Origin: Raffaelea ambrosiae
Lineage: Eukaryota > Ascomycota > Sordariomycetes > Ophiostomatales > Ophiostomataceae
Direction: 5' to 3'
DNA: 64,000 nt
NCBI GenBank assembly: GCA_002778195.1
Contig: PCDI01000002.1
Location: forward strand, 4,229,234-4,293,233
The notes beneath the pieces were generated by a model, which ran no database searches, had not been told where the DNA came from, and saw only the letters and a list, made by a program, of their open reading frames with translations. Shown piece after piece: positions 45,726-57,000 of this stretch (its first letter is position 1; every line of letters begins with the position of its first letter). The translations under genes and the position numbers were made by a program.

Positions 45726-46586
45726 GCGGGCTGCTGACCTGGGCTATGAGTTTGGCGGAGAGCCGAGCTGAGGACCGTGTTTTTATACGTGCATCCAGGG
45801 ACAGTTTTCCCCAGACACGAGAACAGGAAATGAAACCTTACTTTCCTGGTAGTCAATGCAAAAGAAAACAGGAGGAAAACAGACCAAGCTCAATGACGTA
45901 ATGCAATTTTTTTTTTGCCAGGACAGACATGTACATTTCTTAGAGACAATATGAAATGACAAGAGACAGACGCCCTCCTTTTGCTACAATTCTTCCTGCT
46001 GTAGTTGAAGGTTCCCGTTCAGCCTTGATTCGCCGAAGATGTGGAGGCTCTGGTGAGGGTCGGAACAGGCCACAAACAAACATGTCATTTGGCCTGGCCG
46101 GCTACCGCCACCAGCAAGTGAACTGGTCCGTATTCTTCAGCTTATCCGCCTGTGCTAGCTGGCTGCACCCGACACCCACCGAAAAACTAGTTAATAACTA
46201 CATCTTACACTCTTACGACGTATTGCCCCTCCTGCATGCGTGTTCTTGTTTTCGGGCAGGAGCGCCCAATACCGTCCAATCACCTAGTGGTGCCTGCCGA
46301 TTTGGGGGTGCGAGGAGGGGCGGTGAGCCTTAGTTATGGGTGGGTGGTTCTTGCCGGTTTGGCGTCGTCTCCCTCTTATAGTCCGCCCATTATTGTTGCC
46401 CAACCTGTGTTTCGTTCCTTCCCTTCTCTCCCCCAAAGTTTAAATAGCTTCTGCAACGACCCAGCATCTCAGTTTTTTTTTTTTACTCGTGTGCCTTTCT
46501 TGTGTTGCGTTTTTTTAACCTCATTTCTTGTTTATACCGGATTCTTCTCTCTCTCCGCCAAGGCATCCTTCCAATGTCGCCACACC
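45726..46586. other. MCR1 3' UTR and promoter of the DNAJC11-like gene
   Basis: 861 bp. The first part is A-rich and looks like the MCR1 3' end. The second part is T/C-rich with a TATA-like TTTAAATA (46439-46446). An ATG at 46236 is in frame with the next gene, but the intervening codons look like leader sequence. Confidence 0.6.
46439..46446 (+). promoter_or_regulatory. Candidate TATA element of the DNAJC11-like gene
   Basis: TTTAAATA lies 141 bp before the ATG at 46587 and is followed by T-rich and CT-rich sequence. This supports 46587 rather than 46236 as the start codon. Confidence 0.3.
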
Positions 46587-49500
46587 ATGTCGGACTCTCG
46601 TAGTAGGCGTTCCCACTCGCACCGGAACGAGTCGTCTTCGACTTCGCGCCGGCGCAGTTCTCGCAACCTGCAGACGACGTCGTCTAGCCGTGCCAGCCGG
46701 TCCTCAACATCGCTGCGCTCAACCTCGGGCAGCGGCAACAACAACAGCAGCAGCCACAGCAGCAGAAGTAGCGGGGGCGGGGCTAGTAGCAATAACAACA
46801 GCGGAGGCACGGGAAGTGGCAGCAACAATGGTGGCACGGGCGAGGGCAGTGGTGCCCACCCGGTCTATGGCAGCCTGGGAGCCGCCGCTGCGGGTGGCTC
46901 GCGATACTCGCTGACGGACCAGTTCTCGGCCACGCGCAGCGTGTACGACTTTGGCTTTGATGATGCGGCGTCGTCCATCTTTGACAGCTCGTCCATCTTT
47001 AGCGTGGAGACGGTGCGAGGTGCCGGCACCTTCCCGTCGTACGACCTGGCCGGCAGCGACACGAGCGATGCCGTGATGGTGGGCTACAGCACGGTGCTGG
47101 AAGCCGAGGAAGAGGACGAGGATGACCTGCAGCTGACGCCGCAGACGACGCCCACGAGACAGAGACGCAGCGGCGAGGGCGACCAGGGCGAGGACGAGAA
47201 GCAGAGCCTGCAGCAGCCGGAGGAGCTGTCCTCGCCAATTCAGCAGCCATCGCCATTCCAGCAGCGCCTTCAGCAGCTACAGGAGGACGAGGAGCTGCTG
47301 CGGACGCCCGTGGCCGACCCCACACTGCTGCAGCTGCAGAAGCGGCCTGTCAAGCGGACGTACTATGAGCTGCTGTGCCTTTCCCGGCGCCCGGCCCCGC
47401 GTCCGGCCCAAATCCGCGCCGCCTACTACCGGTTGTTCCGACTTCTGAACAGCGATAACAGCGCACGACGCATTGCTGCCGTCCTGCAGCCGACAGCAGC
47501 GTTGTACTTTGCACAGGTCCAAGTGGCCTTTGAGACGCTCATCGACCCCATCCGGAGGCTGGAGTACGACCACCGGCTCGACGACCTCGAGGACGAGGAG
47601 GGCGACGGCAGCAGCGACACGGACAGCGAAAACGGTGGCGACGCAGAGGTCGACGAGGCCGTGGAGGCGGCTTCTGCCGGCCAGCGGCAGCAGGCTCTCC
47701 TGCGGAAACAGGAGCTCCAGACATCGACGGACGTCGGCGTGCGCTTCGACGCCAGCCGCGCGCTCCTGCCACCACAACTACAGCGCGACCCAGGTAGCGA
47801 CGATGGCAGCAGTGCTGTTGGCAGCGGCGCTGGCAGCGGCTCTCTTCCTGCGTTCGACTACACGCTCAAACAGGTCGTGCGTGTCGGTCTTCCCAGCATG
47901 GGCCGCTACACACAGCACGGCCTGGAGCACCTGCAGCGCCGCGTTGCGCAGTCTCAACGCCTCCTGCAAGACAAGTACGGCATCACCGTCGCCGGAGTAG
48001 TCCCCAGCACGGCGAAGTTTCGGCCCTGGCCAATACGCTGCGGCATTCCCGTTTTGAGCCTCTCTGCGTCGACCTATGCTGTCACAGCCACCGGTGACAT
48101 TACTCCTTTGGTCGACCGCTACCAGCCATTGCTGCCTGAAGTGCTCGGCCCCAACCGCATTGCCCAGCTGGCCAACACACGGTCGACTGGGCACATTGTC
48201 CTTGCCTACCGCCAGGAGTTCTGGGGCCCATTCGGCTCCAATGGCCTTCTGCCTACGGTAGCGGAGGTCGAGACAGAAATTCTGCCGCGCGTGGCCATCA
48301 CAACTCGCGTGTCACATGCGGTGCCGCTGCCTGCCGACGGGGCTGGCTTGGGCAGCGATGAGCCACTGCATGTGGAGGTCATGGTGCAGTCTGGGCGGTC
48401 ATATCTACCTTCTGCATCGCCTCGGATCGGCCTCGGCCTTTCGCGGCGCATGGGCATCGGCCACTACTTCCTGTGTGCCGACAGTGGAAACCGGTGGTCG
48501 TCCGCAGCCGCATCCTACGTTCCCACGATATTCGCCCCCTTGGTTGCACCCATGGTGGAAGTCGGATACAGCGTGGGCCCCCAAGAGATGGGTCTACACT
48601 CTGGCATTCCGCTGACGGGGCCGGCTGACCGAGGCTTGAAGGGTGCAGAGGCCGATTTGGACGTCCTAGGCACGAGCAGCTCGCGAGGCACGTGGACAGT
48701 ATCCACAGCTATAAACGGCAACTCATCGATTGCTGCATATTTACGGTATGGCCGTACACTGTTTCTCGTACCATGGAGGCGGCTAGGCAAGAAAACGCCC
48801 CGTGACCAGAGAGGCAAGACCAGCGGCGCTATTCGAGTCGAGGCCGAGCTCTCAGCGGACCGTTTTGCAGACGGATATCTTGCTGTGCGTGGTCTGGCGC
48901 CGGTGCGTTGGTTTGGCTTCCTCAGCAGATGGACAAACACGACTACGCCTAGCTACACGCAGCCCAAGCTTGGCCTGGAGGTGGCCATGAGTGCCGGCAG
49001 CGGCAGTGTCCATGTGTCGCTGTACTGGTCGCGGGCGAACCAGCGGATCAAGCTGCCGTTCTTGCTATTGCCAGCTGCTCACTCCAATGTGGCCACCAAC
49101 ATCTTCTTCTGTGCTGCCATACTTCCGGTTGCCGCTATGGCCGGCCTGGAGTTTACCCAGATCTACCTGCGAGCCAAGCGACGTGAGAAACGGCGCAAGA
49201 AGGTTGCAGCTGACAAGGCTGCAGCCGCAGCCTCTGACGGATCCGAAGTTGCCACTGACGAGTACGACCCCGACGAGGAACAGGCCATTACCAGCCACCG
49301 GGCCGAAGCCGACGAGTTGACTATGCTGCTGGCCTCGGCCGTGGATGCCGCCCAAAACGCCAATCCCAAGGAGTCGAAAGAACAGAAAGAAAACAGTCTC
49401 GTCATTATCAGCGCCAAATATGGTGTAGCCCTGGCCGACGAGGCGGATGGGTCGGAGGACAATGACAACGACGGAGGCTACGGGTACGACGATACTGACA

Positions 49501-49988
49501 GTGTCAACTCGCTTTTTGGAGAACGGAGCGCCACCCCGTCAACGGTCATCCTCGCACCAGCGATGACAGCGACGGCCAGCACTACAGCGAAAAAGGCCAC
49601 AGCCATGGCCACACGGAACGGGTGGGCACCCGACTACGAAGTGGCCGATGTCACATCGGCAGTGGCTGCACTGGTAGTAGCAGAAAACACGCCGGTCAGC
49701 GACAAACAAAGGCGGAGGTCCAGCGTGTCTGCGACAGCACCAGTTGTGTTGAGCTACAGCGAGCACCTGCTGATCCCTCGGGGTCTGCGCAAGAGCCGCC
49801 TACTCGGTTTCTGGGACCCGGCGCCACACTACGAGGAGAAGCGCTGGCAGCTACGGCAGCAGTACGAGCAGACCGGCCAGAATCGGGGACGGGCGTTTGC
49901 ACGCAAAGTGCTCCATGTGCGGTACCGGTGGCACGGCCAGGAGCACATTGCCGAGGTGGGCGACCGGGACGAGCTGCGTCTGCCATAG
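46587..49988 (+). CDS. DNAJC11-like protein with degenerate J domain
   Basis: DNAJC11 is a mitochondrial outer-membrane J protein associated with MICOS/SAM and cristae organisation. This homologue has 1133 residues, about twice the human length. It begins with a Ser/Arg/Asn/Gly-rich disordered region and acidic and Gln-rich stretches. A J-like segment at about residues 257-345 keeps YYELLCLSRRPAPRPAQIRAA, YYRLFRL and FETLIDPIRRLEYDHRL, but the HPD motif is absent (LLNSDNS in its place). A long middle region follows, rich in beta-type Gly patterns, containing WGPFGSNGLLP and AYLRYGRTLF. A hydrophobic segment near residues 840-860 (NIFFCAAILPVAAMAGL) leads to a basic RAKRREKRRKK. The DUF3395-type C-terminus has HLLIPRGLRKSRLLGFWDPAP and VLHVRYRWHGQEHIAEVGD. 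The ATG at 46587 was preferred over an in-frame ATG at 46236. Family assignment is good; the chaperone function is doubtful. Confidence 0.85.
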   Translation: MSDSRSRRSHSHRNESSSTSRRRSSRNLQTTSSSRASRSSTSLRSTSGSGNNNSSSHSSRSSGGGASSNNNSGGTGSGSNNGGTGEGSGAHPVYGSLGAAAAGGSRYSLTDQFSATRSVYDFGFDDAASSIFDSSSIFSVETVRGAGTFPSYDLAGSDTSDAVMVGYSTVLEAEEEDEDDLQLTPQTTPTRQRRSGEGDQGEDEKQSLQQPEELSSPIQQPSPFQQRLQQLQEDEELLRTPVADPTLLQLQKRPVKRTYYELLCLSRRPAPRPAQIRAAYYRLFRLLNSDNSARRIAAVLQPTAALYFAQVQVAFETLIDPIRRLEYDHRLDDLEDEEGDGSSDTDSENGGDAEVDEAVEAASAGQRQQALLRKQELQTSTDVGVRFDASRALLPPQLQRDPGSDDGSSAVGSGAGSGSLPAFDYTLKQVVRVGLPSMGRYTQHGLEHLQRRVAQSQRLLQDKYGITVAGVVPSTAKFRPWPIRCGIPVLSLSASTYAVTATGDITPLVDRYQPLLPEVLGPNRIAQLANTRSTGHIVLAYRQEFWGPFGSNGLLPTVAEVETEILPRVAITTRVSHAVPLPADGAGLGSDEPLHVEVMVQSGRSYLPSASPRIGLGLSRRMGIGHYFLCADSGNRWSSAAASYVPTIFAPLVAPMVEVGYSVGPQEMGLHSGIPLTGPADRGLKGAEADLDVLGTSSSRGTWTVSTAINGNSSIAAYLRYGRTLFLVPWRRLGKKTPRDQRGKTSGAIRVEAELSADRFADGYLAVRGLAPVRWFGFLSRWTNTTTPSYTQPKLGLEVAMSAGSGSVHVSLYWSRANQRIKLPFLLLPAAHSNVATNIFFCAAILPVAAMAGLEFTQIYLRAKRREKRRKKVAADKAAAAASDGSEVATDEYDPDEEQAITSHRAEADELTMLLASAVDAAQNANPKESKEQKENSLVIISAKYGVALADEADGSEDNDNDGGYGYDDTDSVNSLFGERSATPSTVILAPAMTATASTTAKKATAMATRNGWAPDYEVADVTSAVAALVVAENTPVSDKQRRRSSVSATAPVVLSYSEHLLIPRGLRKSRLLGFWDPAPHYEEKRWQLRQQYEQTGQNRGRAFARKVLHVRYRWHGQEHIAEVGDRDELRLP

Positions 49989-50783
49989 ATGGCACGATAT
50001 AAACGCATTTAGAGCGAATTCCATGGGACGCCAAAGGAGAAAAACAAAACAAAAAGGACATTCAAAAAGGATCATGTGTCTCTCTGGTTTTGATATACGG
50101 AAATGACATGGCAGTTTTCCACATGCATGATTTCTCACACACTCCCTCATATTCTCGCATATTGACTCATGTTTCCACTCGAAACATCTCAATCTCTCTT
50201 GCTTCATAATCTCGCTCCCTTCTCACACTCATATTGTATATCTTTGAGATAAAATCCCCTGGTGGACAGACAGTACTTTTATGATAATAAACGCTTCTGA
50301 AAACAAGACGAATATATGTATATCCAGAGGTTCAAAGGAACCTCCAGGCTTTTATTTTTGTTCATTTTTTAGGCCTTCGACAAAGCCACTTGCAATGTCT
50401 CAATCTATATGAAAGGACTGTCCATCTGTTTGGAGCAGTCGACTCTTTGAAGCACTTGGAGAAGTGCAACCCGGGAGGACAGCATTGTGAAGTTAAGAAA
50501 ATAACCGAGAGCAAACGCGTCCAAATCACATCCCGTTTTTATCCACCGCTCCTTTTTTTTCTTGTAACAGTCGCAATCTGGGTGACAAAAAAAGTCAAAC
50601 AGGCGAAGATCGAACCGGAAAAGAAAACAAATAAAATAAAAATATTACAACAGACAAGAAAAAGAACAAATCAACTGCATCCACCTTTTCCCCCTTCTTT
50701 TTACAAACCCGCTTTTTCCGACAAGGAAAACAAAAAGAGAGAAAGAAATGGACAAGGGAATCTTCATTCTCCATCTTTCAATT
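49989..50783. other. Convergent intergenic region DNAJC11-like / ABC transporter
   Basis: About 0.8 kb of facing 3' UTR sequence, A/T-rich. One frame of 179 codons (50390-50929) runs into the transporter gene on the opposite strand and lacks family character. Confidence 0.65.
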
Positions 50784-53700
50784 TCATGACGAAGCTGTCC
50801 CAAAAACGACCTTTTCCAGCTTGTCTCGCTCGCCACTCTCCTCACACATGCCCCGGAACACACCCTCCTCGGGTCCCTTGGCCCACAGCTCCTGCGGTGT
50901 ACCGAATTCGGCCACCGCACCATCCTTGAGAACCAGAATCCGGTCAAAATCAGCAATGGTACTCAGGCGGTGGGCAATCACCAGCAGCGTCGAGTCTGTG
51001 AATTCCTCGCGAATGCTGCGCTGGATCAACCCGTCCGTGTGCATGTCCACCGCCGACGTTGCCTCGTCCAGCAGCATAACCCGCGGCCGCCGAACAATGG
51101 CACGCGCCAGACACAGCAGCTGCCGCTGACCCTGCGACAGGTTCAGGCCGCCTTCAGAGATTGGCGACAAAAGGTCGTTGAACACGTTGGTGTTCTTGAG
51201 CTCGGCCGGCGCGTCAGGCGTGCCCGGCACCGGTGTCGCCTGGCCAGACGACACGGCAGACGAAGCGCGCGAAGTTGTCAGGTGCACACGATCCAGACAG
51301 TCACGCAACTCCTCGTCCGTGTGTGAGTTGAACGGATCCAGGTTGCTGCGGATCGTTCCGGAAAATAGGACGGGATCCTAAAGAAAAGTCAGCATGAAAC
51401 GGTGTCTTGTTTGACTAAGTACAAGTAACAAAAAAAAAGGCGAGAGAGCTCACCTGAGGAATAATGGCCAACCGCGACCGGAGGTCGTGGAGCTTGATTT
51501 TGGAGATGTCCACACCATCAATGTGGATCGAGCCGGAGCGAGCCTCGAGGAAGCGGAAAAGAGCTAGTGTGAGCGAGGACTTGCCCGCACCGGTGCGGCC
51601 GACCACACCCACACGGTTATTGCGCTCCACGTTGAACGTGAGGCCCTTGAGCACAGGAGGGAGATCTGACGCGTAGCTCACAACGAGATTGTCGACCTCG
51701 ATGCGGCCCTCCGTGGGCCATGCGGCCGGTGGGTGCTCGCCCTCCAGAGACTCCGTCGACAGCTCGGTGTACTCGATGATGCGTTCGGCAGCATTCATCT
51801 GGAGTTCGATGTTGGCGTACAGGCGAACCGTCCACATGACAGAGGAGGCAAAATCGAGGGCAAAGGCCAGAGCAAAACCGGCAAGCGCCGAGTCCATCCG
51901 AGGAGAGGAAAGGATAATGGAAGCGACAATAACCGAATAGAAAGATCCCACCAGACTCATCCGCCAGCCAACCCAGCGGTTGAACAGAATCAAGTGCCAC
52001 AACGTCGTCGACCAGTCGTCCAACCGGCGGTACATACGCTCGATATACACCTGCGACTTGTCGAAGCCACGGATCGTTGCCACGCCAGACAAGGCGGTAC
52101 CAAACTGCTCAAACACGGGGGACTTGGCCGTGCTCTCCAGACGCTTAGCTGGCCGGGCGGCGGCAATATAAAGAAAGGCAAAGTAGGAGCAGATGACCAG
52201 CAGCACCAGCGAGAGCACAACGATGACTGGCGACACCATGAAGCCGGCAGCCACCACGCCGCACAAGTGAATGAACTGGCTGCTGCCGGAGCTGAACGAG
52301 TTGGCCATTTGCGAGTCGATGATATTGAAGTCGGACGTGAATCGGTTCAGCACACGGCCAACAGGCACGGTATCCAGCCAGCGCAACGGAGCGCGTAGGA
52401 TGATGAAGTTTAGCTTGGCAAACAGAATCCGGCTGGCACGTACGGAGCCATGGTAGACATAGTAGAAGCGCAACGAACCAAACACGGCAGACAAACCAGC
52501 CAGCAAAATGTAAATACCCATGTAATAGCGCAGCGAGTGGACTCCGTTTGTTGAAACTGTGCTCGTCATGGTCATGGGAACTGTGGGGGTGACGCCGTTG
52601 GGGTCGACCAGAGGAGAGAACGAGTTCGTTGAGATGTACTGGGGTAGGCCAGAAACGTAAGAGTGTTGGTTGTTCAGAGATTGCTGTCCGAATGCCGAGA
52701 AGTTGAGAGAGGATGCCTCGCCAGTGTTCTCACTCGACCCCGTCCAGATTCGCAGCCACCACGACCGACCCACGCCAAGGAACTCGACCGTCAAAAAGAT
52801 GAGTATGGCCACAGTCCAGAACGGCCAACCGCCACTGGCCTGCAGGTACGAGACGTAGACGTGTTTCCGGACAGCACCCTCCTCGCGCTTCTCGTCCTCA
52901 ACAAACTTCCGGGCCTTTTTCTTGGGCTGTGTCTCTGGCGGCTGGGTGGCCTTGGAGGCAGTCTTCTTCAACGCGGCGCCATCGGCGTCTTCCCCGTTTT
53001 CGGTAGAGTTGTCGGAGTTGACAGCGGTGGCTTCGGCAGTCTCGTCGTCGTGAATTTCTTCGGCGCTCTGTTCGTGGCTCTTGATGCGGTCCAGCGTGCC
53101 ATCCTGGGCCAGCTCGGAGAGCAGGCCCGAGTTCAGAACACGGCCATCGCCCAGCTCGACAAGGAACTTGGTCTTGGGAGCACAGAGGGCAACGTGGTGG
53201 GTGACCAGAATGCGCGTGCGGCCTTCGCAGAGTTCGCCGTTGATGCATTGCTCAAAGATGTGGCGCCCGACATGGGCATCGACAGCGCTGAAGATGTCGT
53301 CCATGACCAGAATGCCGGCACGCGAGTAGATGGCACGGGCCAAAGTGATACGCCACTTCTGCCCGCCGCTCAGGTTGATACCGTTGGCACCGATCTCCGT
53401 GTCCTCGCCATCTGTCATCATCTCCAAGTCCTTGGTGAGGGCACAGACCTCGACGGTCTTCTGGTAGCGGTCTTCGTCGAAAGGCAGTCCGAAGATGATG
53501 TTGTCCCGAATGGTGGCATTCTCAATCCAGGGGATCTGAGCAATGTACGCGATCGACTTGGGAAGAATCCAGTTGGCTCGGGTAGCGTTGGCATCGTTGC
53601 GCTCTTCCAGGGACTTGCCCAGGGGGACGTGAACGGTTCCGGCAAGCAAGTCGACTTCTCCCAGGATCGAGGAAAGAAGCAGGCTCTTTCCGGTGCCCGT

Positions 53701-55727
53701 CTTGCCAGAAATGACAGACAGCTCGCCTGCGGGGAAAGTCAGGTTGATGTCGCGCAGGACAAAGCGCTCGCTCTCTTCGATCTGATCATCAGCTGGCCAG
53801 GCGACCGAGGCGCCGTCAAAGGAGACTTCATCGCCATCTTTGGCAATGCGTTCGATGTCAGGGCCAGTCAGGTAATCCTCAATACGCTTGATGGAGACCC
53901 AAGCATCCAGAAGGTCGGTGGTCAGCTCGGGAATGACAGACAAGGTCACCTCGAGAGCACGGAAAACACCCAAACTGACGAAGGCGACAGACGGGGTGAG
54001 TTCGCCGTAGACGATCGCGTAGACGGCGAGGGAGATGGCGGACAAGGCGATAGGGCTCGTGATCCAGCAGGCGATGAGGACAGTATCGTACATAAACACG
54101 TTCCAGACGCTTTTCAGCTCACGACCACGCACTTCTCCAATCTTGTCTTCCCATTGCGCCTCGAGGGCGGAGAACTTGATCTGGCGAATGCCCTGCAGAG
54201 CTTCGGTGACAACTTCGAGCTTCTCGTCGCGGAGCTTCATCAGAACATCCTGGGCGTCGGAGTACATCTTGGAAAAGTAAATGTTGAAGGGAATGATGGC
54301 GGCCATGGAGGCGAAGCCAGCCAGAAGCGGCTTCCAGCCCAGAAGGTCGACGAGGAAAGCGAGAGAGACAATGAGCTTGAACAAGCTTCCAGGGAACAGG
54401 TTCTGGAAGGCGCAGAAATCCGAGACGCGCTTGCCGTCGACGCCAATCAGGTTAACGGTACCCTGCTTTGACTTCTTTGCCGACTCCAACTCGTCATCAT
54501 CTTCGTCGGCAGGCTGCTCCGAGTCTTTGGCAGCCTTTTTCTTGCTCGACTTGACATCCTTGCGCCGCATAGACTTCTCGAAAATCAGAGCAGATAGCTG
54601 GGCACGGATGGGCACGGTGAGCTCGGCCCACGACAGCCAGAAGACATACGATTCAAGCAGAGACTGGGCAATAATAATGACACCGAGCCAAATGACCCAG
54701 ATCCACACGGTAATGCCAAAGGTCTCGCCAGGCGCTCTCCTTTCAAGGATGCGCAGAAGCTGCAGAATAACCCACTGCGGTGCAAAGTTGAGGATGGCAG
54801 TGCCGAAGGTGAGAACCCACTGAAGAGCAAAGCTGAAGGCATGGGCGCGAACGACAGAGAGCCAGAGGCGGCGGAAGGGGTAGCCCTTGGCGTGCCAGTC
54901 AGCAGAGATGGCCTGGGAACGGTTGTAGCGGTTGGGGCGCGGAAGGTCGGACAGTTCCAGAGTCTTCTTCTTGACTGAGAGTGTGAGGATGTCGCCGGGC
55001 CACGAAAAGGTGAAATGGCTGTAGGCAGAGTAGGTCTGCATGCGGTCGACGAGCTCGCCCTTGTAGTACACATCGGGGCGGCGAGGAAGCAGGACACCAG
55101 CAAAGGCCAGGGCGACGACGGACACAATCTCGACGATGCGGAGGGCAAAAACCACAGGATAGTTGTGAAACAGCTCATCGGCGACCTTTGAGTTCTGGAA
55201 GAGCGTGATGAAGGCCTGGATCATGCCCGACACGAACAGGAAGATCCCGTAGTCATACGCCTTTGTCGAGTCGCGGGTGAACACGATGGATATGCCTTGG
55301 ATAAGCATCAGTAGCTGTCCTTGTTGTTAGCTAGTGGACGCGCAGAAGGTAAGAGGCGGCAGCGAGTGACTCGTGCACGCAAAACAGACGCACAACTGCA
55401 AGATAGACTCACCCAGGCAGCCGAGTTGAGCCAGTCCTCCACAAGGAAGCCATCGCGAGCCACATGGAGCGTGACCTGGATGGAGACGGCCAGCGAGGCA
55501 GCAGAGCCGAGAAGCGAGAACAGCAGGATGGCAGCCTTGGGAAGCTTGGCAGAGAAGGCTGCGTCGGACTCAGGAGTAGCCTTGCCGTCCTCGTCCTCGT
55601 AGAGGGCGTCCGAGCGAGGCTGGCGTTTACGGAGCTGGTTGACCAGACCGAATACGGAGGGGGTGGTGGCAAGGGCAATGGCAGCCAAGGCGGCGCCGAC
55701 TCCAACAATCATGGAATCATTGTGCAT
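50784..55727 (-). CDS. ABCC/MRP-type ABC transporter
   Basis: Full-length multidrug-resistance-associated (ABCC) transporter of the vacuolar or plasma membrane type, close to fungal bile-acid/Ybt1-like proteins. The exons are 55727-55413, 55314-51454 and 51377-50784, giving 1589 residues. The introns are 98 nt (GTGAGT, branch GCTAAC) and 76 nt (GTGAGC); the second joins IPQ-DPVLFSGTIRSNLDPF. The architecture is an N-terminal hydrophobic TMD0-like part, TMD1, NBD1, TMD2 and NBD2. NBD1 has GKTGTGKS (about 640), LSGGQKWRITLARAIYS (about 752) and ILVMDDIFSAVD (about 775). NBD2 has GRTGAGKSS (about 1344), LSQGQRQLLCLARAI (about 1470) and VMLLDEATSAVD (about 1492). NBD1 has Asp where NBD2 has the catalytic Glu, as usual in ABCC proteins. 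A charged linker follows NBD1. A Ser/Thr-rich segment (about 1230-1255) lies in NBD2's final lobe. The substrate cannot be read from sequence. Confidence 0.93.
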
Positions 55728-56882
55728 GATCGGCGACGGGCGTGGTGTGCGGAGCTCGTCCCTACTGGTGAAAGAGGTCCCTTCTGGGTGTGGTAAGAAG
55801 TAGAGCCTCGTTTTGGCCCCCGTCCTCTTTTCCCGGACTTCACACCAAACGAGCTGTCAGCGCGGGAAGCGACCGAGAGCAGGGAAAGACGCCAGGAACA
55901 GCACAGAGCGAAAAAAAAAACGAAAAAAAAATAGAGAAGCGCAAGTACTGGCGTGAAGCGATCGGGAATATCGAAGAATGGCCGTATACGCTATTCTGTC
56001 CGCATTCGGCAAACGAGTGGAAACAGATACTTAAAACGGGTAGGGGATGTGAGAACGATAGCAGAGAGCGATAGCAGAGAGGAAGAAGAAAGAACAAGAA
56101 ACCAGACAGTAATCAGACAAAGAGAAATGGGGGGAAGGGGGGGGGAGGATAGAAATGGGCGGAGAAGGCAACCTAGGTCAAGACGAGATGGGCCGAATGT
56201 ACTGTATTAAAGACAGAAATACGGACAGAGAAGCAGAGAAGAAAGGTAAGAAATAAGAAACCTGTCAAAAATAAGACAAGCAAATGGATGCGTCCAGAAG
56301 AAGCTGTCCGGGCACGATCAAGCAGTCAGAAAAAACCGAACACAAGAGGCAGAAAACAGAAAAGGAAACTAGTTCGGCCTCTGGCATATCGGCGGACCAG
56401 ACCAACTGCTTATGTATCTAGATGAGGCGAAAAGAAACAAGCGGGTACTCTTCCGTGTTGGTAATGGTGGTGGTGGACCGGGTGTGTACGATAGTCGCGG
56501 GCGCCGTAGCATTGGCCAGTCTTGTGCTGGTGTCCTTCTGTCTGCACAGTCTGCCGAACCGGCAGAGCAGTTCTTGTGCGCGCAGGAGGAGTCACGGGCG
56601 AAGCGGCCGTGGCAAGGCGAGAGCAACTGCTGCAACACCGCCAGGACTAACGCAAGAACGGCAGCAGATTGCAAATACCAGCGAGGGTGGGCGTCAAAGG
56701 GCGTGAAGTTTGTTGGAGGGCGTGGGCGGCGTTGACACCCCCAGGCAGCGCCGCGCAGCCGCCAGAGAAAAAGCTTCGTGCCGGGTGGCATGCAGCCAAT
56801 GGCGACGGGCTGGACTTGCTAGCTCGGGCGGCTGCCGATCCATTAATACGGGCGTGGGCACGATGGTGCCCTTTGACTCACC

Positions 56883-56904
56883 GGGGGGGGGGGGGGGGGG
56901 GGGG
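56883..56904 (+). repeat. 22-nt G homopolymer
   Basis: An uninterrupted run of 22 G residues in non-coding DNA. Such a tract can form G-quadruplex structures, and its length in an assembly is often uncertain. Confidence 0.9.
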
Positions 56905-56985
56905 CAGCAGCAGAGGAAATGGAGGGAGGGTGTGCGTACAAATCAGAACTATGGGGCGGAAGGCTGGTGTGCATACTCGTAGTTG

Positions 56986-57000
56986 CTATGTACTACATAG
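56986..57000. repeat. Near-palindromic copy of the ACATAGTA motif
   Basis: CTATGTACTACATAG reads almost identically on both strands and is followed directly by TATGTAC. It is the most complex occurrence of the dispersed motif seen at 13 sites in the window. Confidence 0.7.

Noticed and set aside
46236..46586. Upstream in-frame ATG of the DNAJC11-like gene
   Set aside because: The added 117 residues cover a TATA-like element, T-tracts and CT-rich leader sequence, and look like untranslated DNA.
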